DNA from: CAIKAP01 sp964574605
Lineage (GTDB): Bacteria; Verrucomicrobiota; Verrucomicrobiia; Palsa-1439
NCBI GenBank assembly: GCA_964574605.1
Contig: CAZNOK010000193.1
Span: forward strand, 1-10,180
DNA: 10,180 nt
Direction: 5' to 3'
Shown: piece by piece, positions 1 to 8,300 of the stretch
How positions within the stretch are numbered: the stretch's first letter is position 1
How the letters are laid out: each line of letters starts with the position of its first letter
Made by a program: the position numbers and the translations under genes
Notes under the pieces: generated by a model
What the model was told of the DNA's origin: nothing
Database searches by the model: none
The model's input: the letters and a program-made list of their open reading frames with translations, nothing else

Positions 1-2156
1 GGCCACGGCGATTCGATCTGGCCGTAGGCCATGATACGTTGGTCCGCCGGCGCGGCGCGGAACCGCCATGCAAGCCGGCCATCGTTTGCGCTCAGGCAAT
101 ACACCCAGCCGTCGGCACTGCCGAACAACACGCGCCCTTCGTGCGCCGTCGGCGGCGAATCCACGCGCCCGCCCGCCGTAAATCGCCACAATTCTTTTCC
201 GCTCGTCGCGTCGAGCGCGCAAACTTTGCGCGTCTCCGTCGCGGCAACGAACAGCCGGCCGCTGGCGATGATCGGCGCGGTGAGTTTGCCGCCAAGTTTC
301 GTCTGCCACGTCTCCGCGAGCGTAGCCGGCACGGCGGCGGAAGTGGAGCCGCCACGGGCGGCGTCGGCGCGGTAAGTCGGCCAATCGTGCTTTGGGTTTT
401 GGGTTTTGGGTTTTGAGTTTTCCTCGTAGGCCGGGCCGCGTTCGAAACGCTCTCCGCTTTCCACGATCTTCCGGGCCGGGGCAAGCGCGTTGAAGCTGTT
501 GAGTTTTGAGAGGATGAAACAGGCGCAGGCGTGCGGCGGCGCGTAGAGCAGGCCGTTGGCGGGCATGATGCCGTACTGGCAGGCGCCGCGCACCCAGTGA
601 TTCGCGATGGCCTTGCCGGTATTGACATCAACGAACTCCGCGCCGGCGCGGCCCGTGATGAGATAACGGTCGGTCGCCTTGTTCCGATAACAACGATGAT
701 GTCCCATGCCGACCACGTAGAACTCCTGGTCGCGCGGTCGGGTCTTGCGGACTTCGCCGGTGAGCAGGTCGCGGCCTTGCGTGATGCCGGGGTCGCCGGC
801 CTTGACCAAGTCGCCGCTCCAGACCAACCCGCCCGCCACGAGCGCGTCCACCGGCGAGTTGTAGCCTTCGCGGGCCGGCGCGCTCCAGAGCCGTTGGCCG
901 GTCTTGGCGTTGAACGCGATCATCTCGCCCTTCGGCGCGAGGCCGCCGGCGCTGTTGACCGTCCAACTGAGTGCGCCGTCGTCGCCGGCGGCGCGGTCAG
1001 CGGAAAGGACAACATCGCCGCTCACCACCAACGTCGGCGCGGTCCACGTCGGGCGCTTCGCAGTCAACGGACGCTCGGCCCGCCAGAGTTCTTTTCCGCT
1101 GGCCGCCTCAACGCAGATGACGTGCTTCAGGTTCTCGAAGAACACGCGATTGCCCGAAGCGGCCACTGCTGTCGGCATCAGGTCCGGCACGTCCTTGCTC
1201 CAAAGCGTATCGCCGGAATCCGCGCCCACAGCCAGCAAACGCTTTTTCGGCGCAGGCACGGAATAAATCGGCCAGAAGTTCCACTTCTCCGACGCCGTTC
1301 TCGCAAGCTGCGCTTCCGCGTCGGCGCCGATTGTCTCCGCGGTGACGACGAACAGAACGCCGTTGTGACAAATAAACTCGGTCGCGTTGGCCGTCTGCGA
1401 ATAGGTTCGGAGCGACTTGCCGGTCGCGGTGTCGAGCGCGCAGACCGGTTTGCCGTAGCCCGTCGTGACATAGACGCGGTCGCCGACCGCAACGAGCCGC
1501 CGAGCCAGTTCCGCCGGGCCGGCGCGGAAACCACGAAGGTGATATTGCCAGCTCTCGATGGGCAGTTTCCACAATTGCACGCCATTGAAGGCGTCGCGCG
1601 CCACGAGAAACCATTTCGGCGCGAGCGCCACCGACGCGGTCGGCGCCTCGTCCACGACGTAGAAGATGCGCCCGCCGGACGAGACCACCGCGCTGACGGT
1701 GGCGAGGTGATCGTGGCTGCGCGCCCACATCGGCCCGGCCACCCACTGCAAATGTTGCGGCGGCCCGACGAGCGAGTCGTGCGAGACGGCGTTGTTGCCC
1801 GCGTCGTGGAGGTAGTGCGTCCACTCATCCATTTCCTTCGGCCACGGTTTCACGGTCTTCTTCCCACCGATGAGCGCGACGCCGCCCGGCACGAGCACGC
1901 GCATCACTTCGTCCACCGAGACTGCATCCCACTTTCCCACAATGAGCAGGTTGACGAGATTGTCCACGTACGGCAACCGTCCGTCGCGGCATTGGTCGAG
2001 AGTGTCCACAACGAAATTGTCGTTGACGCGCAGCTTGCCGCGGCCAATCTGGACGACGAGGCCGCCCTTGATACCGGCGGTGTTAAGGATTTGGTTGGCT
2101 TGCTCCGCTGCGTTGGCCATGACAGCGAACATCACAACAAAGAACATCAATCTCAT
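1..2156 (-). CDS. Secreted methyltransferase-like/double PQQ-propeller protein, 3' end missing (gene d, degenerate methyltransferase domain)
   Basis: An uninterrupted frame of 718 codons runs off the left edge. No stop is met, and only the middle of the second propeller has been reached. The start is the ATG at 2156-2154. It lies 5 bases after a GGAAGGA ribosome site and shares its A with the TAA of the upstream gene. Residues 1-16 form a signal peptide (cleavage likely after ANA). Residues 23-95 match the methyltransferase-like domain of the neighbours but are about 28 residues shorter: the GCGDG SAM loop is reduced to IGRG, and the next helix and acidic strand are missing. DEWTHYLHDAGNN lies at 110-122 and propeller 1 spans about 135-545. 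GHHRCYRNKAT lies at 484-494 and CAC at 544-546. A repeat-derived linker covers about 578-590, and propeller 2 starts at DWPTYRAD (591) with the blade motif ALDATSGKELW. No vicinal cysteines or haem motif are seen. The function is unknown, and enzymatic methyl transfer is unlikely here. Confidence 0.9.
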   Translation of the reverse strand, partial: MRLMFFVVMFAVMANAAEQANQILNTAGIKGGLVVQIGRGKLRVNDNFVVDTLDQCRDGRLPYVDNLVNLLIVGKWDAVSVDEVMRVLVPGGVALIGGKKTVKPWPKEMDEWTHYLHDAGNNAVSHDSLVGPPQHLQWVAGPMWARSHDHLATVSAVVSSGGRIFYVVDEAPTASVALAPKWFLVARDAFNGVQLWKLPIESWQYHLRGFRAGPAELARRLVAVGDRVYVTTGYGKPVCALDTATGKSLRTYSQTANATEFICHNGVLFVVTAETIGADAEAQLARTASEKWNFWPIYSVPAPKKRLLAVGADSGDTLWSKDVPDLMPTAVAASGNRVFFENLKHVICVEAASGKELWRAERPLTAKRPTWTAPTLVVSGDVVLSADRAAGDDGALSWTVNSAGGLAPKGEMIAFNAKTGQRLWSAPAREGYNSPVDALVAGGLVWSGDLVKAGDPGITQGRDLLTGEVRKTRPRDQEFYVVGMGHHRCYRNKATDRYLITGRAGAEFVDVNTGKAIANHWVRGACQYGIMPANGLLYAPPHACACFILSKLNSFNALAPARKIVESGERFERGPAYEENSKPKTQNPKHDWPTYRADAARGGSTSAAVPATLAETWQTKLGGKLTAPIIASGRLFVAATETRKVCALDATSGKELWRFTAGGRVDSPPTAHEGRVLFGSADGWVYCLSANDGRLAWRFRAAPADQRIMAYGQIESPW
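391..421. repeat. Heptanucleotide tandem repeat in gene d (unit TTTGGGT)
   Basis: About 4.4 copies of TTTGGGT, the fourth with one change (TTTGAGT). On the coding strand this reads as CCCAAAA units and encodes the linker residues SKPKTQNPK between RGPAY and DWPT. Confidence 0.9.
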
Positions 2157-5100
2157 TATTTTCCTTCCAGACAAATGAGACTTCCGTCTTCCAATGCGGC
2201 GAGCAGATGACCGCGAACGGCAATCAGGCCGTCGAACACCGGCGGCACATCGAGCGTGCGTTCGGCCAGTTTCCTGCCGTCTTTCGCCGAGACCGCCCAC
2301 AACCGCGCGCCTTTGCGCCCCTCGAACGGCCCGTACGGGTCCTTCTCGTCAAACTCGTCGGGTGGTCCGGCGGCAAACAATACATCAGCCGCTTTCACCA
2401 TGGCGCGGATGCGGACCGGCACCCACTCTTTCCAGACGGGCGGCTCGGCGCGCGTGTAGCCGATCATCTTGTCGAGGCCGAACGCTGTGTTTTCGAGATT
2501 CTCGTCGTCACGGCCGCGACCGCGCACGTAGCTGGACTGCGGCAGCCATTCGACCGGCTTGCGCGCGCCGGCGGGGTCGCCGACGATTTGCGGCTCGTTG
2601 GAGTTCTTGTCCGCGAACAACAAATAGCCTTCCTTGCCGGGGAAGAACATCGGGCTGTGAACATTGCGCCGGTAAAACGGATGAACCGCGTAACTGTGTT
2701 CGTTGTCCACGACGAGCAACTGGCCGCTCTTGGAAGATTGGTTGGCCAATTGAAAACCGGGCCAGCGTTTGGAATACATCCAGAACGTGCGGTTGTACCA
2801 CGAACCATCGAGCAGCCCTGTCGTGCTGAAGACGTGAAGTCCAACATCCTTCTCGCCTTTGGAGGAAAGGTCTTCCAGTTTCTCCTCGCGCAGGTCCGGT
2901 GTCAGTTTCTTCTGGCGCATATAAACGTAGCCGCCCTCATAGACCAGCACGTCGGAGTTCGCCCCAGTGATGTAAAAGGCCACGTCGCGCGGCGTGGTTT
3001 TTCCGGCATCGGGAAACGGCCCCGACAACGTCGTCTGATGCAGCAGCTTACCCGTCGCCACGTCNNNNNNNNNNNNNNNNNNNNNNNNNNNNNNNNNNNN
3101 NNNNNNNNNNNNNNNNNNNNNNNNNNNNNNNNNNNNNNNNNNNNNNNNNNNNNNNNNNNNNNNNACCGACTCGACTTGATCGAAGCAGACAATGCGCCGG
3201 TCCGTCGGCGCAGCCAGAAACCGCCACGCCAGCGCGCCGTCCTCCGCGCGCAAGCAATAGACTCGTCCATCGGCGCAACCGAACAACGCCAATCCGTTCA
3301 CAATGGTCGGCGGCGAATCAATTCGTCCGCCAGCCACGAAACTCCACGCCGTCTTGCCGCTCTTCAGGTCGAGCGCATGAACCGTGTGCGCGTCAGTCGC
3401 CGCCACATACACCCGGTTGCCAACCGCGACCGGCGCGGTCAAGCGTCCGCCGAGTTTTGCGCGCCACGCTTCTTTCACCGTCGCGCTCACCGACGCGGTC
3501 GTGGAGCCGTGGCGGGTCGCATTGCCGCGAAACGTCGGCCAATCGTCATTTCTACTTTCTACTTTCTGCTTTCTGCTTTCGCCATACGCCGGCCCGCGTT
3601 CGAGGCGCTGGGCATCGGGCACGGGTTTGCCGGCGGCTTCAGGACCGACGGCGGTGAAGCCGAGCGTTTTGGCGCCGGGCTGGCAGAAACACTGGTCGGG
3701 CGGAACGTAGAGCAGTCCGTTGGCCGGCATCATGCCGAGCCGGCAGGCGCCGCGGATGAAATTGTTCTGCGAGTGATTGTCGCCCAGCAGATCAATGAAC
3801 TCGGAGCCTTCCATTGAAACGATGACGTATCGGCCTGTGGCCTTGTTGCGGTAACAGCGATGATGATGTTCAGGGCTGATGACGCTTTTGGCAAAAACTT
3901 CCTTACGCACCGCCCCCGTGCGCAAGTCATAGCCGATGGCCAACGCGCTGTCGCCCTTGTGTTCCGGCTCCTTGTGCTCGTTGACGGACACCACACCGGG
4001 CCACACAATGCCGTCAATCACAAACAAATCATGCGTGCCGATGCCCATGCTGGGCAGGATTTCCTTCTGCCACAACAAACGCCCATCTGTGGCATCGTGA
4101 ATCGCGAGCGAGTTGGCGGAGCGAATCGCAATCGCGCCGTCGTGCGCCACCAGCGTGGCCACGTTTCTCACCGCCGCGTCCGTTTTCCATAGTTCCTTGC
4201 CCGTGCGAAGATCAAGCGCTGCGAGCGACGGACCGGTTTTGTAAATCACCTTGCCCTTGTCAATCGCCAGCGACAATCCCGGCAGGTTGCTCACGTCTTT
4301 GCGCCACAATACCGCGCCCGTTGCGCCGTTGACGGCGATCAACTTCCCCGACGAGACATCTGCCTCAGCAGCGGCTTTCCCCTTGCGTTTGGCCGGCTGT
4401 TCTTTCGGCGCGGTGCCCGTGTGCGAATAGACCACCGCCACGCCGTCCGCCGCCAGAATCTGACGCGCAGGGGCCGTTTCCGCCACCGTGGTCAACGTCT
4501 TGCCCGTGGCCGCGTCGAGAACGGACATCGGCGCTTGATAACTGAGCGTCACGAACAACCGGTCGCCGTCCACGACGACGCGCCGGTGATTTTCATCGGG
4601 CACCACCGTGCGACCGCCGGTGATGGTGGTCCAATCCGTATTGGCAAAGCGGTCCTGCGCCCAGTGCGGCCAGCCCCACGATTCGATGGAGCGCCGCCAC
4701 AGCAGTTTCCCGTTGAAGGCATCGCGGCACAACAACGCCCATCGTTCTGGAAGGCGTTGGTCGGTGATGCCGATCAGTCCTTCGTCGAAGATGTAGAATA
4801 AGCGACCTCCGCCGCAGACCAGCGCCTCGACGCCGGACGGCGTTTCATGGCTGCGCAACCACAGCGGCGGCGCCACCCATTGCAACGAGCGCGGCGTGTC
4901 AACCCGCTTGTCGTTTGCCACGGCATTGTTGCCGGCGTCGTGGAGGAAGTGCGTCCACTCATCAATGTCCTTCGGACGCGGCTTCACCGTCTTCTTGCCG
5001 GCGATAAGCGCGACGCCGCCGGGCGCGAGTACCCGCATCACTTCGTCCATCGAAACGATGCCGGGCTTTTCCGCCACAATCAGGTTCACGAGGTTGTCCG

Positions 5101-5365
5101 TGTATGGCAACACTCCACCACTCCAACTCTCCACGCTGACCGACCCGTACAGGCCGAGCGATTGAATGTGTTGGCGCGCTGCCGTCACGTCCTTGTCGAG
5201 GCCGTGAACGATGAAGCTGTCGTTGACGCGCAACGATGCGGTGGACTTGCCATCGCCGCAGCCGACGTGAACAATGAGGCCGCCTTTGACGCCACTGGAC
5301 TCGATGATGTCATTGCCAAAACACAGCGAGATTGAACAGAGAAGAACGAACAATGTGGTTTTCAT
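2156..5365 (-). CDS. Secreted methyltransferase-like/double PQQ-propeller protein (gene c), interrupted by assembly gap
   Basis: About 1069 residues if the 100 N are real length. The start is the ATG at 5365, preceded by AGGAAG with 9 bases of spacing. The stop TAA overlaps the next gene. Residues 1-17 are a signal peptide (MKTTLFVLLCSISLCFG). The methyltransferase-like domain spans about 20-125, with VGCGDGK at 34-40, LDKD at 56-59, LPYTDN at 86-91 and RVLAPGG at 111-117, the layout of class I SAM methyltransferases. DEWTHFLHDAGNN lies at 135-147. Propeller 1 follows to about 560, with a Lys/Ala-rich insert at 321-335. HHRCYRNKAT lies at 501-510 and CFC at 559-561. The linker at 596-608 is repeat-derived. 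Propeller 2 begins at DWPTFRGN (608) and carries GLLDGSWYNRTFW, a signature shared with gene b. The protein ends ICLEGK, closing the last blade. This is a PQQ_2/BamB-like fold by repeat pattern; quinone binding is not shown. The substrate is unknown. Confidence 0.92.
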   Translation of the reverse strand: MKTTLFVLLCSISLCFGNDIIESSGVKGGLIVHVGCGDGKSTASLRVNDSFIVHGLDKDVTAARQHIQSLGLYGSVSVESWSGGVLPYTDNLVNLIVAEKPGIVSMDEVMRVLAPGGVALIAGKKTVKPRPKDIDEWTHFLHDAGNNAVANDKRVDTPRSLQWVAPPLWLRSHETPSGVEALVCGGGRLFYIFDEGLIGITDQRLPERWALLCRDAFNGKLLWRRSIESWGWPHWAQDRFANTDWTTITGGRTVVPDENHRRVVVDGDRLFVTLSYQAPMSVLDAATGKTLTTVAETAPARQILAADGVAVVYSHTGTAPKEQPAKRKGKAAAEADVSSGKLIAVNGATGAVLWRKDVSNLPGLSLAIDKGKVIYKTGPSLAALDLRTGKELWKTDAAVRNVATLVAHDGAIAIRSANSLAIHDATDGRLLWQKEILPSMGIGTHDLFVIDGIVWPGVVSVNEHKEPEHKGDSALAIGYDLRTGAVRKEVFAKSVISPEHHHRCYRNKATGRYVIVSMEGSEFIDLLGDNHSQNNFIRGACRLGMMPANGLLYVPPDQCFCQPGAKTLGFTAVGPEAAGKPVPDAQRLERGPAYGESRKQKVESRNDDWPTFRGNATRHGSTTASVSATVKEAWRAKLGGRLTAPVAVGNRVYVAATDAHTVHALDLKSGKTAWSFVAGGRIDSPPTIVNGLALFGCADGRVYCLRAEDGALAWRFLAAPTDRRIVCFDQVESXXXXXXXXXXXXXXXXXXXXXXXXXXXXXXXXXXDVATGKLLHQTTLSGPFPDAGKTTPRDVAFYITGANSDVLVYEGGYVYMRQKKLTPDLREEKLEDLSSKGEKDVGLHVFSTTGLLDGSWYNRTFWMYSKRWPGFQLANQSSKSGQLLVVDNEHSYAVHPFYRRNVHSPMFFPGKEGYLLFADKNSNEPQIVGDPAGARKPVEWLPQSSYVRGRGRDDENLENTAFGLDKMIGYTRAEPPVWKEWVPVRIRAMVKAADVLFAAGPPDEFDEKDPYGPFEGRKGARLWAVSAKDGRKLAERTLDVPPVFDGLIAVRGHLLAALEDGSLICLEGK
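2162..2168 (-). promoter_or_regulatory. Ribosome binding site of gene d, with TAATG stop-start overlap
   Basis: GGAAGGA on the minus strand lies within the last codons of gene c, 5 bases before the ATG at 2156. The TAA of gene c (2158-2156) and that ATG share one A. This is the classic arrangement for translational coupling and selects this ATG over the in-frame ATG at 2147. Confidence 0.75.
3065..3164. other. Assembly gap of 100 N inside gene c
   Basis: One hundred unknown bases, the usual scaffolding placeholder. Gene c stays in frame across it: GTN (Val734) enters the gap and GAC (Asp768) leaves it, with 33 unknown codons between. Gene b has exactly 33 residues between the equivalent Val and the next aligned acidic residue, so the true gap may be close to 100 bases. 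Confidence 0.97.
3549..3580. repeat. Heptanucleotide tandem repeat in gene c (units TTTCTAC and TTTCTGC)
   Basis: Two copies of TTTCTAC are followed by two of TTTCTGC and a partial copy. On the coding strand they encode ESRKQKVESR in the same inter-propeller linker as in gene d, but with a different repeat unit. Confidence 0.9.
5094..5293. repeat. Near-identical tract shared with 8337-8536 (gene c copy)
   Basis: Aligned by eye to 8337-8536 without gaps, these 200 bases show about 15 mismatches, and many third codon positions agree. The tract encodes the SAM-binding half of the methyltransferase-like domain. Similarity falls on both sides. Confidence 0.75.
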
Positions 5366-5371
5366 GGTTGA

Positions 5372-8300
5372 TTACTTCCTTTCTGCCAGACAAAGCACGT
5401 GGCCGACCAGCGTGGAAATGTAGAGCCGGTTGTTCGCGGCAATCATGCCGTCAAACACTGGTGGCGAGTCGAGTTTGTATTCGGCGAGTTTTTTGCCGTC
5501 GGCGGTCGCATGGACGCAAAGCGAGCCGCCCTTTCTGCCTTCGAGGGCTGCAAGGTCGCCTTTCTTGCCGACGAAAACATTTGGCGGACCGGCGGTGAAG
5601 AGCGTTTTGCCGGCGAGAAACATCGCCCGAACCCACAGGCTGGAAGGTTGTGACCAGGTGGATTCGACCTCGGTTTTCTCATACGGTCGCGGGCCTTTCT
5701 TTGCCTTCTTGGCCGGCGTTTCCGGTTTTGGTTCGAGATTCGGAATCACTTTGACGTTCGGTTCCTTTGCGCAGGCGAACAGACGATACTCGGTAAGCGC
5801 GCTGGGCCAGTCGGCGGTTGGCAACGGCCACGGCAAATCATCGCCGTCCAGCCCCACATGGCCGCCTTGACGCGAGTATTGATTCAACCGTCCGAAACCA
5901 TAAACGGTCGCGTCATCCAAGACCAACAACCGCCCCGCCGGGGCACGGCGGCCAACTTGCGGCCAGTTGCTCCAGCCCGTGCCCATGCGCGTACCCACGA
6001 TCCAATACGTGCGATGCCACCACGAGTCGTCAAGGAAACCCGCCGGGCTGAACAGGTGCGTCACGTCGGACGGGCGTTCCGCGCCGTCGGAATCGAAACG
6101 CATGTGTCGCAGATAAACATAGGAGCCGTCGCTGGACATCACATCCGGCAACGCGCCCGGCATTGTCACGCCTTGGATGGTGTCCTGTGGTTCTTCGCCG
6201 GTCTGCGGGTCGCGGCTGTTGATGTTGCGTTGCGTGAGAATCTCGCCTTTGAACGGTTCCAACGCAAAAAGATACATGCCGCCATCGAGGAAGGAGGAGC
6301 GTCCTGCCGCGAAATACACCGCACCATTGTGCACCAACACGCTGCCCGGCACCGGCCAGACGGATTCGAGTTGATTGTGAGCCATGATCCGCCGGTCCTC
6401 TGGCCCGGCGCGGAACCGCCACGCCAATGCGCCGTCGCTGGCGCGCAGGCAATACACGTGGCCATCCACGCAACCAAACAACACCAGTCCACGGTAAATT
6501 GTCGGCGGACTGTTCACGCGACCGCCGGCGGTGAAACTCCAGACGCGCCGGCCTGACGCGCCGTCGAGCGCGTGAACGGTGTGGGTCTCAATGTCAGCGA
6601 CGAACACCTTCCCTTCGGCGGCCACGAGGCTGGTCAGTTTCCCGCCAAGCTCCGTCTGCCATGCCGGCTTGAGCGCAACGGGCACCGACGTGCTGGCTCG
6701 TCCGCTGCGCGCCGCGTCGTGCCGATACGTCGGCCAATCTTCGGGATTTTGGATTTTGGATTTCGGATTTCGGATTTTTCCATAGGCGGGGCCGCGTTGG
6801 AGACGCTCGGTCTTCTGCTTTCTGCTTTCTGCTTTCTGCTTTCGTTCCGGTGCGAGCGCATTGAAGCCGTTGAGTTTTGCCTCGATGAAACACGCACACG
6901 AATGAGGCGGCGCGTACAGCAGTCCGTTGCACGGCAGCACGCCATACTGGCAAACACCGCGAACCCAGTGGTTGGGAGAAACCTTGCCCGTGGCCTGATC
7001 CACAAACTCCACGCCGGCCCGGCCGAGAAGAAAATACCGGGTCGTTGCCTTGTTCCGATAACAGCGATGATGCCCCATCCCGGCGGTGTAGAACGTCTGG
7101 TCCGGCGGCAGAGTTCGCATGACCTTTCCCGTGCGCAAATCGCGCCCCTCGGCGATGCCCGGTTCCCGGATGTTCATCAAACTGCCCCACCACGCCAGTC
7201 CGTCGTTGATGAAAATATCCAACGGCGAAGTGTACGATTCCCGGCCCGGCGCGCTCCACAGCCGCTCGCCTGTTTGCGCGGAGAACGCGATGACTTCTCC
7301 TTCCGGCGGCAACTCGGCGCTGCTGCTGACGCCCCACACCACCTTGCCCGGCTCGCGGGGAGCCTGACTCAATTCCGCCGTTGGACCGCGATCAGCACTG
7401 AGCACCACGTCATCCTGCACAACGAGCGTCGGCGCTGACCAAGCCCACCGGCTGACGCTCACCGGTCGCGCGGCCCGCCAGTGTTCGCGGCCGGATTTTT
7501 TGTCGAGGCAAATCAGCGAGGTCGGGTTTTGGAAAAACACGCGCCCACCCGACGCGGCCAACGTTGTCGGCATAACATCCGCAACATCAGCCCCGGATTT
7601 TTTCCACAACACCGCGCCAGTGTCCGCCTGCACGGCCATCAGCCGTTTCTTGCCTTCGGTGACGAAGAATCCACGCGCCACTGTCGCCGATTCGACGGCG
7701 TGACTCAGCGGCTCGCCGAGCAGCAAAACCAAGACACGATCGTCATGGAGGATTTCGAGCGTATCGCCGGTGCCCGCGTAAGTTTTCAGCGTTTGACCTG
7801 TGGCGGCATCGAGCTTGGTAAGCGGTTTGCCGTAACCAAGCGTGACGAACACATGATTGCCAATCGCCACCAGCCGGCGGGAAAGCGCCACCGGACCGCT
7901 GCGGAATCCGCGCAACTGGTGCTCCCACGGTTCCACCGGCCGCCGCCAGAGTTCCACGCCGTTGAAGGCGTCCCGCGCCACCAAAAACCAACGCGCCGGC
8001 AACGCCACTGCCGCTATCGGCCCCTCGTCCACAATGCAAAACAAGCGCCCGCCGCTTGACACCACCACGCTGACCGTGCCCAGATGATCGTGGCTGCGCG
8101 CCCACAACGGCCCGCACACCCATTGCAAATGCTGCGGCGGCCCAACGATAGCGTCGCGAGCAACAGGGTTGTTGTCCGGGCCGTGCAACGCATGCGTCCA
8201 CTCGTCAACCTCCTTCGTCCACGGCTTCACCATCTTCTTGCCGGCGATGAGCGCCACGCCGCCCGGCGCAAGCACGCGCATCACTTCGTCCCGCGAAACC

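Noticed and set aside
1..1828. Several short minus-strand frames that could suggest a frameshifted or broken gene d
   Set aside because: One frame runs without a stop from 2156 to the left edge, 718 codons, and aligns with gene b throughout. The short frames are in other phases.
531..3817. Long open frames on the plus strand (531-2210 and 2207-3817) opposite genes c and d
   Set aside because: Their translations are rich in Arg, His and Ala with no recognisable domain, they lie antisense to clear propeller genes, and one reads through the N gap. They are shadows of GC-rich coding DNA.
391..6843. CRISPR array or phage attachment sites as an explanation for the short repeats
   Set aside because: The units are contiguous 7-mers without spacers, lie in frame inside genes, and have no cas genes or integrase nearby.
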